A stretch of DNA of 58,066 nt from positions 1 through 58,066 of the forward strand of contig CALZGI010000254.1 in assembly GCA_945786855.1 (NCBI GenBank), written 5' to 3'. A model generated the notes under the pieces. The model worked only from the letters and a program-made list of their open reading frames with translations, made no database searches and was not told the DNA's origin. Shown here piece after piece: positions 41,266-49,658 of the stretch. The stretch comes from Thermodesulfovibrionia bacterium (GTDB taxonomy: Bacteria > Nitrospirota > Thermodesulfovibrionia > UBA6902). The translations under genes were made by a program, and so were the position numbers. Numbering within the stretch: position 1 is the stretch's first letter; every line of letters begins with the position of its first letter.

Positions 41266-42852
41266 TCAACTGCTTCGTCTGACTATCCTGCCCGGCAAAG
41301 AGCCTGTGAGAACTCCTTCGTAAAGGACGGGAATCCCGTTGACAAAAACATGATGTATGCCCTGTGGCTGTTGGAATGGTGCTGAAAAGTCAGCCCTATC
41401 AATTATTGCATCGGCATCAAAGATAGTTATATCAGCGAAATGTCCTCTTTTAAGAACCCCGCGGCGTTCAATTCCAAAAATATCTGCAGGCAGCCCTGTC
41501 ATCATACGGACAGCTTCAGGCAATGATAACAGACCGAGCTGCCTGACATACTTTCCCAGTATTCGTGGACAGCTTCCAAATCCGCGTGGATGGGGCATCC
41601 CTGATGCAGTGATACCGCTAAAACTTCGTGCAGCACTGTCAGTGCCTGCGACCGTATAGGGCTGGCTCAGAACAGACCTCAGGTTATGTTCATTCATGGT
41701 AAAAAATATTGCACCAACCTGCACATCTTCATCAATAAGGACATCAAACACGGTGTCTGGTTCTGTCTTATTCTGAGTTCTCGAAATTTCGGCGATATTC
41801 TTCCCTTCCATCCATTTGTTTTTGCCTGTGATCACTGAAGATACAAAAACCTTTTCCCAGTCCGATGGTCCTTCATAATCTTTTTGCATATGCTCTGCAA
41901 GAATTTCACGGTCATTTCTCAATCTCTGTATTTCTCTTTTGCGCCCTCCCTCGAATGCCCAGGGTGGTAATACGGTGTCGAGATCAGTACTGGAGGCGAT
42001 ATAGGGGTATCGATCACAGGTTACGGACAGCCCCCTCTTACCGGCTTTTTCGATCAGTCTGAAGACAGTACCCATTTTCCCCCAGTTTTTTTTACCGCTT
42101 GCCTTCAGGTGTGATATATGGGCATGCACACCCGATTGAGCAGCAATAGTAATAGCTTCCTCCACGGACTCAATCAACCGGTCTCCTTCACTTCTCATAT
42201 GTGTTGCATAGATTCCTTTACGCCCTGCCACTTCACCTGCCAGATCAACAATCTCGGAAGTTTCGGCATAAACACCGGGCGGATAAATAAGCCCGGTGGA
42301 CAATCCTAACGCACCTTCATCCATGGCATTTCTTAAAAAGGTCCTCATCTGCAGTAATTCAGAAGGGCTGAGAGGCCTGTCTTCATATCCTGCTACCGAT
42401 GCCCTGATATTCCCATGGCCTGCAAGTGTTGCAAAGTTTGCAGCAATTCCCCGCCCTTCCAGGAGAGCAAAATATTCTGAGAATGTGTTCCATCGTTCTT
42501 TGATCCCCAGTTCGTACAGCTCTCCTTCCCTCTGTTCCAGGGCCGGGCCGTACAGGGGCGCGGCAGACAAACCGCAGTTCCCGTTTATTTCCGTTGTTAT
42601 TCCCTGAGCTATTTTTCCTTCTCCCCTCCCATCTGCAAGAAGGCTGAATTCTGAATGTGCATGTACATCTATAAATCCCGGGCAAACTATTAGTCCATCT
42701 ACACTTAAGGTTCTCTCCGCAGAAACATGATTAAGCTTTCCCATATCCTTAATACATTCACCTTCAATGGCAAGATCAACTTTCTGGAAAGATGCGTCCC
42801 CGGAGGACCCGTCGATGACTGTACCGCCCCTGATCAAATAATCAATACTCAA
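41266..42852 (-). CDS. N-acyl-D-amino-acid deacylase (D-aminoacylase) family
   Basis: A 528-residue amidohydrolase. The metal-binding features are GFIDVHAHSE at the N-terminus, GNCGLSAAPLYG, THMRSEGD, HISHLKASGKKNWGK and the late aspartate in AGTDSAAR. These match N-acyl-D-amino-acid deacylases, which release D-amino acids from acylated forms. Its start overlaps the end of the EcfT gene by four bases (ATGA), and a murein amidase gene lies further upstream. A role in recycling peptidoglycan-derived D-amino acids is therefore plausible, but is inference. Confidence 0.87.
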   Translation of the reverse strand: MSIDYLIRGGTVIDGSSGDASFQKVDLAIEGECIKDMGKLNHVSAERTLSVDGLIVCPGFIDVHAHSEFSLLADGRGEGKIAQGITTEINGNCGLSAAPLYGPALEQREGELYELGIKERWNTFSEYFALLEGRGIAANFATLAGHGNIRASVAGYEDRPLSPSELLQMRTFLRNAMDEGALGLSTGLIYPPGVYAETSEIVDLAGEVAGRKGIYATHMRSEGDRLIESVEEAITIAAQSGVHAHISHLKASGKKNWGKMGTVFRLIEKAGKRGLSVTCDRYPYIASSTDLDTVLPPWAFEGGRKREIQRLRNDREILAEHMQKDYEGPSDWEKVFVSSVITGKNKWMEGKNIAEISRTQNKTEPDTVFDVLIDEDVQVGAIFFTMNEHNLRSVLSQPYTVAGTDSAARSFSGITASGMPHPRGFGSCPRILGKYVRQLGLLSLPEAVRMMTGLPADIFGIERRGVLKRGHFADITIFDADAIIDRADFSAPFQQPQGIHHVFVNGIPVLYEGVLTGSLPGRIVRRSS

Positions 42853-43457
42853 ATGTTTTCTCCTGCACCTGACATTTCCTGTGCCTTCTTTAAACTCCTC
42901 TCAAAAAGAGGTGTTATGAGAGAAACAGAAAGCTTTATTTTTCCGGCAAAATTTGTTTCCCCGGAATTCCTGATGCTCCGGAACGTCTCCAGAGCCTCAT
43001 CATATACAATCGGAAGCAGCCGAAGAGTAAGCGTCATGGTATATACAAGTTCCTTCACAAATCCTGTTCTGCCAAAAGGGCCAAGAAGTCCGTTCAGTCC
43101 GGTGACCAGTTCCTCTGCTTCTGTCGTTGCCGTTAACACCCTTGCTCCCAGCATTAATATTACGAGCCTCAGCGTCAACTGACCTCCCCTGTCAATGCCT
43201 TCACGAGCTATGGAAAAACCCCACACCTCATAGAAGTTTTCTCCCTTTTGGAACAGAACACTGCTTAGGAAGGTAAACATGAGAAACAGGAAAGTGGGGA
43301 TCGCCCCCCGCTTGAATGATGACAGGGGCAGCCTGAAAGCAAACGCTGCAACACAGCAGAGGAGAAAAAGACTTACTTGAAAAGAAGAGGAAAGGAAAAC
43401 TGCCAGGACGAGAATAATATATATAAAAATCTTAGCCTGAGGGCGCACTGTTCTCAC
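42849..43457 (-). CDS. EcfT/CbiQ-type transporter transmembrane protein
   Basis: A 202-residue membrane protein with four to five helices and the EcfT-like regions LRLVILMLGARVLTATTEAEELVTGLNGLLGPFG and LPIVYDEALETFRSIRNSGE (the second with the A-R-x-x-G-like coupling site). In ECF transporters this subunit joins two ATPases to a vitamin or metal-binding S component. No ATPase or S component is encoded nearby, so it must use distant partners or act alone. It overlaps the deacylase gene by ATGA and follows the amidase gene by 65 bases. Confidence 0.75.
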   Translation of the reverse strand: MRTVRPQAKIFIYIILVLAVFLSSSFQVSLFLLCCVAAFAFRLPLSSFKRGAIPTFLFLMFTFLSSVLFQKGENFYEVWGFSIAREGIDRGGQLTLRLVILMLGARVLTATTEAEELVTGLNGLLGPFGRTGFVKELVYTMTLTLRLLPIVYDEALETFRSIRNSGETNFAGKIKLSVSLITPLFERSLKKAQEMSGAGENI

Positions 43458-43522
43458 TATCGCCCTCTACGCTACGAGCAGGAACGGTGGTGAACTTCGC
43501 TGAACTCGAAGATCTCCCTGTT

Positions 43523-44695
43523 TTACCCTCTTGGCTGAATTTCCCCATTGTTTTCCACAATAAGAGTTGATTCCGATATATAGGCATCAACCCCATTCGC
43601 GATCGCCTCTGCAATTTTGTTTTTGTAATTGCTTCTGGATAGTCTTTTTTCTTCCTCCCGATTGCTGATAAACGAAATTTCAGCAAGTATGGACGGCATT
43701 TCAGCTCCAACAAGCACGTAGAAAAGGGCGTACTTGACGCCCAGGTCTTCTATTTCAGTGTAATCCTTCTTTAGAGTAGTAACCATTGAATTCTGAACGC
43801 TGTGGGCCAGCCTCATTGACTCATCCCTCTTATTGTTTCTCGCAAAATCATGGAGGATCATTTGGAGACCATCCTGCACTTTCCGCATTTTACTGACTGA
43901 AATTTTATTTTCCCTGGCAGCTACTCTCATCGCTTCCCTGTTGTTTGTCCAGTTGAGGAAATAGGTCTCAATGCCCCGTGCGTTCCTTTTCTTGCTTGCA
44001 TTCACGTGAATAGAGAGAAAAAGGTCTGATTTCTTTGAATTTGCTATTTCCGTCCTGTCGTTCAGAGGGACAAATATATCTTTGTCCCGTGTGTAGATAA
44101 TATTCACTTTGTACTTGGCTTTCAGTATTGTTCCCAGTTTTTTCCCTACGTATAATGTAATATCTTTTTCACGAAGCCCCCTGGGACCGATGGCTCCCGG
44201 GTCCTTTCCTCCGTGGCCCGGATCAATAACGATAGTCCTGATCTTATTCAGGTTTTTATTCTCTATCATCTTCCTTTTTTTCAGGCGTTCAAATCTGACA
44301 TTGTTCTCCTTCACGGGATAAATATCAATTACTAGTCTGCTTGGGTCCTCGAGCTTAAAAGCTGAATATTTTTTCAACTGTTGAAGGTCGAGAACGACTC
44401 TCACTGTGTTCCTGTTGTACTGGGCAAGGCGGACTTTATTGAGAATTCCATCATGAATTGGAAAGGATGTTTTGACTTCGCTGGACAGGACGCAGTCTTT
44501 CAGATCAAAAAAAAGCCTGTCAGGATTTGAAATCCGATTTTCTGAATACTCTATGGAACCCTTCAGATCAACAACAACACGTGTATAACTCTCATATGTT
44601 GAATATCGCACCTGCTGAACAAAAGTCTGCCTGGACGCTTCTCCAATGTTCAGTAAAAAAAGTACCAATAAAGACAGTATTAAAACCTTCTTCAT
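43523..44695 (-). CDS. amiC: N-acetylmuramoyl-L-alanine amidase (AMIN + Amidase_3)
   Basis: A 390-residue exported amidase. The signal peptide covers about residues 1-20; an AMIN domain (about 25-125) targets the protein to the cell wall or divisome. The zinc amidase domain follows from TIVIDPGHGGKDPGAIGP (first zinc His) through LFLSIHVNASKKRNARGIETYFLN to ILAEISFISNREEEKRL (catalytic Glu). It cuts the bond between MurNAc and the peptide stem, usually for daughter-cell separation. The downstream EcfT and D-aminoacylase genes make an unusual wall-recycling-like set. Confidence 0.9.
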   Translation of the reverse strand: MKKVLILSLLVLFLLNIGEASRQTFVQQVRYSTYESYTRVVVDLKGSIEYSENRISNPDRLFFDLKDCVLSSEVKTSFPIHDGILNKVRLAQYNRNTVRVVLDLQQLKKYSAFKLEDPSRLVIDIYPVKENNVRFERLKKRKMIENKNLNKIRTIVIDPGHGGKDPGAIGPRGLREKDITLYVGKKLGTILKAKYKVNIIYTRDKDIFVPLNDRTEIANSKKSDLFLSIHVNASKKRNARGIETYFLNWTNNREAMRVAARENKISVSKMRKVQDGLQMILHDFARNNKRDESMRLAHSVQNSMVTTLKKDYTEIEDLGVKYALFYVLVGAEMPSILAEISFISNREEEKRLSRSNYKNKIAEAIANGVDAYISESTLIVENNGEIQPRG

Positions 44696-45149
44696 GTATT
44701 ATTTTTAAAATAAAACTTCTGAAATGTCAATATTTTGATAAGGGAGGCTGGTTTTGCAGTCCTGGTATTTTACTTATGATTTATGCGTACTGTCTATGAA
44801 ATGTCTCACTCTCGGGGATATTTGAATAATAAAGAACACTACAAATTCTGGAAAGAAGACTGTTTATGTTTCTGTCTCGTCCCAGAATATTATTATAATC
44901 AGCCTTTCTGTCATCCTCGTTCTTTACTCAAACGTTCTATTTGAATAGTACCGCTATATCTCATTTCTCTTTTTTGATTTTATGCTATCCGATTTATTTA
45001 GTCAATAAAAAATGACATTAGTATTCGCTATGATTTTTTATGTTTCTCAAGCATCACGAAATTAACGCATCTCATTCAGTGAACAAAAGGACGCAGCACA
45101 GTACTTCCTGTTTTAATAGAAAAAAATGAGAATGAGGGGCAATCCGATA
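44696..45149. other. intergenic stretch without a gene
   Basis: About 450 bases of AT-rich DNA between the divergent amidase side and the 63-residue ORF. No convincing ORF, RNA or repeat was seen. Confidence 0.5.
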
Positions 45150-45341
45150 TTAATGTACCTGCTTAATCAACCAGCTTGCCTCATACCCGATATCCATATC
45201 ACCGCTCTTCTGGCAATTCAGCTGAGGGTATGTTTGAAGTAACTCTTTAACGAGTATTTCCCTTTCTCGTATGGAGAGTTCTGTAAAGAAAGGGGACTCA
45301 TCAAGTATATTGAAGAGAGAAAAACATTTTTTCAGCAGCAT
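45150..45341 (-). CDS. hypothetical protein, 63 residues, sigma-54-type promoter
   Basis: ATG 45341 is preceded by AGAGGAA eight to ten bases upstream; a TTG at 45347 is also in frame. The protein begins MLLKKCFSLFNILDESPFF and continues as a helix (SIREREILVKELLQTY), ending with DIGYEASWLIKQVH. No family is recognised. A -24/-12 element lies at 45367-45381. It sits next to the PilZ-activator gene on the same strand, which makes it a candidate target of that activator. Confidence 0.5.
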   Translation of the reverse strand: MLLKKCFSLFNILDESPFFTELSIREREILVKELLQTYPQLNCQKSGDMDIGYEASWLIKQVH

Positions 45342-45366
45342 TTTCAATTCCTCTGCAGGTATAAAA

Positions 45367-45381
45367 GCAAATAGTATGCCT
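45367..45381 (-). promoter_or_regulatory. sigma-54 (-24/-12) promoter
   Basis: Minus strand AGGCATACTATTTGCT: GGCA and TTGCT with GG and GC 12 bases apart; the first base is A rather than T. The 63-residue ORF starts 26 bases downstream. Confidence 0.55.
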
Positions 45382-45516
45382 ATATACAGTATTCTTATAA
45401 TTCAATAAGTTATGAATTTAGCTGGGAGTTTTCAGTGAATGGTTCAGTAAATTCTATTTACAGATGAAGGAAAATCTTTACATATAAAACTTCTATGTTA
45501 CGGCACGAATAAAAGA

Positions 45517-46983
45517 CTATATATTATATTTTTTTCTGAGGCTGTATACTGACGGTCTGCTGATTCCAAGAACTCTGGCAACCTTCGAAATATTGTTATT
45601 ACAATACCTGAGTGCTTCAATCAGTTTCTGTTTTTCTATTGAATACCGCACTTCTTTCAGGGAAGTCATTACGTCCGTCTGCATAACCGGAACATTCAAT
45701 CCAAGATCAACAGGCGTAATTGCGGAGTCCTTTGACATCACCACTGCTCTCCGAACCTTGTTGATGATTTCTCTGACATTGCCCGGCCAATCGAAACTTT
45801 TAATTGCATCTATTGCTTCCATTGTATATGTTTTGCTTACATTCATTTCCTTCGAAAATTTGTTCAGAAAATATCTGGCAAGGATAACTTTATCCTCTTC
45901 TCTTTCCCGAACAGGCGGTAAATTTATATTGAACACGTCCAGCCTGTAAAATAAGTCTTTTCTGAATGTCCCCTTTGCAATAGCTGATTTAAGATCTCTG
46001 TTCGTTGCAGCGATAAGCCTGACATTTACTTTCTTCCCTCCGTTCGATCCCACTTTTTCGACGATCTTATCCTCCAGAAATCTGAGAAGTTTTGACTGCA
46101 GCGCCGTTGAAAGTTCTCCGATTTCATCAAGGAATATAGACCCTCCATCGGCATATTCAAACTTTCCAATTTTAGTTGCGTAGGCTCCCGTAAACGATCC
46201 TTTTTCATGCCCAAAGAGTTCCGCCTCAATAAGGTTATCCGGAATGGCTGCGCAGTTTATCGTCACACAGGCCTTATTCTTTCTCTGGCTTCTTTCATGG
46301 ATGGCCATGGCCGTTAATTCTTTTCCCGTTCCGCTTTCACCGGTAATAAGAACAGGAATGTCAGTTGGTGCGACCTTTCGTATCATAGAGAAAACATTCA
46401 GTAAACCCTGGCTCGACCCCACAAATTCCTCATTGATGTCCAGGTTCTTTCCTATTCCGAGGACCTGAACGTCTATAAAGTTCAGAACCTTATACATGTC
46501 TTCAATAGAAAAAAAATTGCTTTTCGCGGCAAGTCTTTTGATGAAGGACTCTTTCTCATGCTCCACAATATAATCCTGCGAATAATAATTGAGCCCCCAG
46601 TTGCATTCTTCACAGTTTCTGCGCTTCGTCGAATTTTCTTTTCCACAATATGGACATGTGAGATCCTCTTCCATGTTTTCTTTAATGTAATCCCAGAGCT
46701 TCAGTTTTGCATCTCTGTTTAAGTTGTAAAACTTGGTAGCAAATCCATTTTTTTCAGATCGCGTGACTTCCCCTAATATTTCGAATTCTCCGTGCTTGGG
46801 AAGGTCATATTTCAGACCAAGAATTTTATTCTCCTGATAAGGCTGATCGTAATCAATGAACCCGCCGCTAAGGCTAAGTGAACTGAATTTCGCCTGCAAT
46901 TCTGTTATGCCCTTTCCGCCATTATTGTTTGCCATTATAGCAACGGGCAACTCAACTTTACACCTGATATCTATTCGCGACAT
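45517..46983 (-). CDS. sigma-54 activator with N-terminal PilZ-like and zinc-ribbon domains
   Basis: A 488-residue enhancer-binding protein with an unusual front end. Residues about 1-105 resemble a PilZ domain (Arg3 and Arg7 spaced as RxxxR; SLSLSGGF in the second motif, with Ser in place of Asp/Asn). A Cys4 zinc ribbon follows (Cys110, 113, 124, 127: CPYCG...CEECNWGL). The AAA+ domain has Walker A GESGTGKE (about 215-222), the sigma-54 contact loop as GSFTGA (262-267), Walker B SIFLDEIGEL and the arginine-rich DLFYRLDVFNINLPPLRE-like region. A Fis-type helix-turn-helix (KVARVLGISRPSVYSLRKKY) ends the protein. It probably activates sigma-54 promoters in response to c-di-GMP and/or metal or redox state. 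Confidence 0.9.
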   Translation of the reverse strand: MSRIDIRCKVELPVAIMANNNGGKGITELQAKFSSLSLSGGFIDYDQPYQENKILGLKYDLPKHGEFEILGEVTRSEKNGFATKFYNLNRDAKLKLWDYIKENMEEDLTCPYCGKENSTKRRNCEECNWGLNYYSQDYIVEHEKESFIKRLAAKSNFFSIEDMYKVLNFIDVQVLGIGKNLDINEEFVGSSQGLLNVFSMIRKVAPTDIPVLITGESGTGKELTAMAIHERSQRKNKACVTINCAAIPDNLIEAELFGHEKGSFTGAYATKIGKFEYADGGSIFLDEIGELSTALQSKLLRFLEDKIVEKVGSNGGKKVNVRLIAATNRDLKSAIAKGTFRKDLFYRLDVFNINLPPVREREEDKVILARYFLNKFSKEMNVSKTYTMEAIDAIKSFDWPGNVREIINKVRRAVVMSKDSAITPVDLGLNVPVMQTDVMTSLKEVRYSIEKQKLIEALRYCNNNISKVARVLGISRPSVYSLRKKYNI

Positions 46984-47267
46984 GATGTATCCTCCTGCAT
47001 ATAATTTTTAAGCAATTGTATAAATGAGAAAAGAGTATGTTCAACAATAACATAAAAAAATTCACTTGTCAAGTTCCTTTACACATAAATTTACATATTT
47101 AATCAACCTCATCTTTTAGGCAAATTATTTAAATTTCAGAGAATGAAAACAGATATTTTATGAGAGTTATCCACACCTTAAAAAAGGCGGTATATCAATG
47201 GAATACATCGGGTAGGTTTTTCTGCGACATAATGTATGTGCTGAGTACACTGTCCACGTCTGTAAAC

Positions 47268-47396
47268 TCAGTGAGCGCAATGGATAAGTCCCGGTAAGCA
47301 CTTAACACAGACGAATAACAGCTCTCCTTTATACTCGCACGATAGCAGAAGGACTTCTTCACTTGCTATACCGCAATTCAGACAATTATGTTGCAT
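47268..47396 (-). CDS. small zinc-ribbon protein, 42 residues
   Basis: A 42-codon gene whose ATG (47396) lies inside the end of the DUF1858 gene, overlapping it by 11 bases. The protein has CLNC at 5-8, Cys20 in SCEYKGELLFVC (Cys30) and KCLPGLIHC (Cys33, Cys40). The pattern CxxCG ... EYKGE.LFVCV.CLP.LIH matches a short cysteine-rich family that I recall from anaerobes. It should bind one zinc or an Fe-S cluster. The overlap with a DUF1858 gene, itself with a GCFTCPG motif, suggests a joint redox role. Confidence 0.65.
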   Translation of the reverse strand: MQHNCLNCGIASEEVLLLSCEYKGELLFVCVKCLPGLIHCAH

Positions 47397-47604
47397 CACT
47401 TTTCTCCGCGAGTTCCCTGAGTTCGTTCACAACCTTCTCAGGATCCATGTTATGCATCGTAGCACCAAATGCAATCGATTCTACATTAATGCCAGGGCAG
47501 GTGAAACAGCCATTGCCAAAAAACTTTTCTATAACCTTATCAGCACCGGGAATTTCCTTAATGACATTTCCGATGATAGAGTCTTTCGTAATCTCAGTCT
47601 TCAT
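47386..47604 (-). CDS. DUF1858 (ScdA_N-like) protein
   Basis: A 72-residue protein of the DUF1858/ScdA N-terminal type: ITKDSIIGNVIKEIPGADKVIEKFFGNGCFTCPGINVESIAFGA, described here as a block; the CFTC pair is the family hallmark. This domain forms the N-terminus of the RIC/YtfE/ScdA proteins that repair nitrosative damage, and it also occurs alone beside hybrid cluster protein. GGGAGGAATATTCCGC precedes the ATG. A class-II FNR-like promoter lies 133 bases upstream, and a tiny zinc-ribbon gene overlaps the 3' end. A role in the response to NO or low oxygen is inferred. Confidence 0.85.
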   Translation of the reverse strand: MKTEITKDSIIGNVIKEIPGADKVIEKFFGNGCFTCPGINVESIAFGATMHNMDPEKVVNELRELAEKSDAT

Positions 47605-47702
47605 AGCGGAATATTCCTCCCTTTCATTTTTTCATAATTTGAAAAACAGGACATCCTTTCCCTTACCCGGAAGACCGCCCTCTTAATAATACCTCTATAA
47701 TT

Positions 47703-47744
47703 ACTTTAGAAGAAAATTGAAATACATTCTATGATTTGAATCAT
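47703..47744 (-). promoter_or_regulatory. FNR/CRP-type class-II promoter of the DUF1858 gene
   Basis: The palindrome ATGAT-TTGA-ATCAT (47731-47744) follows the TTGAT-N4-ATCAA plan. On the minus strand a TAAAGT hexamer lies at 47708-47703, exactly where the -10 falls when an FNR-type box is centred at -41.5. Confidence 0.65.
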
Positions 47745-47764
47745 ACAGGCAGATGAGGAAGGAT

Positions 47765-48163
47765 TTATACTGATTTGACAGTTTTCAGTATGTTAATCGA
47801 AAATAATACGACTGAAATCAATGTCATGAAAGCAGACAACATCAGCAGATATTCAAAGGGGGAGGCTTCTCCAATCGTAAAAGGCCAGCTGACAGCCATA
47901 CCGATCAACCCTGCGTTTGCCAGCCAGAACTGGACCTTCATAATTCCCGGGCTATAAATATGTCTCCCACTAAATTTTGGCAGTATATGATAACCCACAC
48001 CATATATCATCATTGACATAAATCCCAACAGATTGAGATGCGCGTGAACAGTAACAAAATAACCCGATTCACCGGGCCACAGGATCATACCAACTCCTAC
48101 TGCAGCACCGGCAACAAAATATATCAAGCTCATCCTGAGATACCATACTACAACAGATTCCAT
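47765..48163 (-). CDS. small heme-copper-oxidase subunit I-like membrane protein
   Basis: A 132-residue membrane protein with four helices. The segments VTVHAHLNLLGFMSMMIYGVGYHILPKF and WLANAGLIGMAVSW resemble part of the heme-copper (cbb3/NorB-type) subunit I fold, with histidines in HAHLNLLG and GYHILP (quoted separately). It is far too short to be a full oxidase. Such short COX1-like proteins occur near NO- or oxygen-responsive genes. It lies between a NifU-like gene and a DUF1858 gene, both with FNR-like promoter boxes. Possible roles are heme binding or sensing; this is inference. Confidence 0.75.
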   Translation of the reverse strand: MESVVVWYLRMSLIYFVAGAAVGVGMILWPGESGYFVTVHAHLNLLGFMSMMIYGVGYHILPKFSGRHIYSPGIMKVQFWLANAGLIGMAVSWPFTIGEASPFEYLLMLSAFMTLISVVLFSINILKTVKSV

Positions 48164-48238
48164 GCAGTTAACCCCGCTCTATTATAAAAGACAATACAAA
48201 ACAACGTTCAAACTTCCCTCGAATGATCACTGCCGGAA

Positions 48239-48463
48239 TCAGCTTACCTGTTCAACAGATTTAATTTCAGGGATCTCTTTCTTGATCGTTTCTTCAATAG
48301 CATTTTTCAATGTCATAGTCGACATTGGACATCCTGCACAGGCCCCCGTCAGTCTTACCTTAACAATGCCGTCATCCTGAACATCGACCAATTCAACATC
48401 TCCTCCGTCACGCTGCAGCAACGGCCTGACCTTATCCAGCACTTCTTCTACTTTTTCTCTCAT
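48239..48463 (-). CDS. NifU C-terminal domain Fe-S carrier
   Basis: A 74-residue protein that is just the NifU C-terminal (Nfu) domain. It carries the Fe-S-binding CAGC motif (GACAGCPMS) in [17 protein letters not shown]...[18 protein letters not shown] context. It probably carries or repairs Fe-S clusters. AAGGAGGGA precedes the ATG. A second FNR-like box (48520-48533) lies upstream. It heads the minus-strand set that continues with the COX1-like, DUF1858 and zinc-ribbon genes. Confidence 0.9.
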   Translation of the reverse strand: MREKVEEVLDKVRPLLQRDGGDVELVDVQDDGIVKVRLTGACAGCPMSTMTLKNAIEETIKKEIPEIKSVEQVS

Positions 48464-48491
48464 TTCAATCCCTCCTTATTAATTAGATTTT

Positions 48492-48533
48492 AGTCTACAA
48501 CCTGAATCTATAATAATCTATGATCTTTATCAT
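48492..48533 (-). promoter_or_regulatory. FNR/CRP-type class-II promoter of the NifU-like gene
   Basis: ATGAT-CTTT-ATCAT (48520-48533) has the same half-sites as the box at 47731. The minus-strand hexamer TAGACT at 48497-48492 sits at exactly the same offset as TAAAGT does there, so the two promoters share one design. Confidence 0.65.
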
Positions 48534-48756
48534 AATGTAGAAATCATCCGGTGCCAGCCTGGCTTGTCTGTCATGAGCAATGAACATCCATAAAAAATAT
48601 TGTTCGCAAAGTCCATTATCCAAAGATAACATATTGATGCGCTGAATCGGCATAGTACAATACTATATGCTAAATTTGACAAAGGCATGTAGTTATTTAT
48701 AACATTTACAGTCAGAACTGACGTTAACCATAATTTCCAATAATTCAGCAAATAAA

Positions 48757-49626
48757 TTGCACTTACAAGATCTGATTTTAACGCTTCACAATTTCTGGAT
48801 TGCGAAAGGATGCGTAATCCATCAGCCCTACGACATTGAAGTAGGGGCCGGTACATTCAATCCAGCAACTTTCTTCAGGGTACTGGGGCCGGAACCATGG
48901 AACACAGCATATGTAGAGCCTTCCCGAAGACCTACCGACGGCAGGTATGGTGAAAATCCTAACAGGCTGCAGCATTACTACCAGTATCAGGTCATATTAA
49001 AACCTTCTCCCTCTGATCCACAGGGAACATACCTCGACAGCCTGAAAGCCATTGGCATTGACCTGTTAAAACATGATATACGTTTCGTAGAAGACGACTG
49101 GGAATCACCGACACTCGGTGCATGGGGACTGGGCTGGGAAGTCTGGCTTGACGGAATGGAAGTAACTCAATTTACATACTTCCAGCAGGTTGGCGGGATT
49201 GAATTGGCTCCCGTATCAGTAGAACTGACCTACGGACTTGAAAGAATAGCAATGTACCTTCAGGAAGTAGATAATGTCTATGATCTCCAGTGGACGAAGG
49301 GTATTACCTATGGTGATATACATCATGAAACAGAAGTCCAATTTTCAAGATATAACTTTGACACCGCTGACATTGATTTGTATTTCAGCCTTTTTGATAA
49401 ATTTGAAAAGGAGGCACTCTGCCAGGCAGATCAGGGACTGGTACTGCCTGCATATGATTTCTGCCTGAAGTGCTCACATAGCTTCAATATGCTTGATGCC
49501 CGCGGCGCGCTGAGTGTCACTGAAAGAACCGCATATATAGGAAAGGTCAGGAACCTTGCAAAGACGTGCGCTGAAGGATACCTGAAACTGCGGGAAGACA
49601 GGGGCTTCCCGTTACTAAAAAAATAG
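48757..49626 (+). CDS. glyQ: glycyl-tRNA synthetase alpha subunit
   Basis: A 289-residue alpha subunit of the tetrameric class II glycyl-tRNA synthetase. The protein matches the family from its first residues ([63 protein letters not shown]), and class II motifs 2 and 3 follow ([10 protein letters not shown]). The start is a TTG at 48757; there is no in-frame ATG or clear ribosome site upstream, so translation initiation looks weak. glyS follows 33 bases later. Confidence 0.93.
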   Translation: MHLQDLILTLHNFWIAKGCVIHQPYDIEVGAGTFNPATFFRVLGPEPWNTAYVEPSRRPTDGRYGENPNRLQHYYQYQVILKPSPSDPQGTYLDSLKAIGIDLLKHDIRFVEDDWESPTLGAWGLGWEVWLDGMEVTQFTYFQQVGGIELAPVSVELTYGLERIAMYLQEVDNVYDLQWTKGITYGDIHHETEVQFSRYNFDTADIDLYFSLFDKFEKEALCQADQGLVLPAYDFCLKCSHSFNMLDARGALSVTERTAYIGKVRNLAKTCAEGYLKLREDRGFPLLKK

Positions 49627-49658
49627 ATCAAACTGTTTAAAGGTTTAAATTTTATTTC

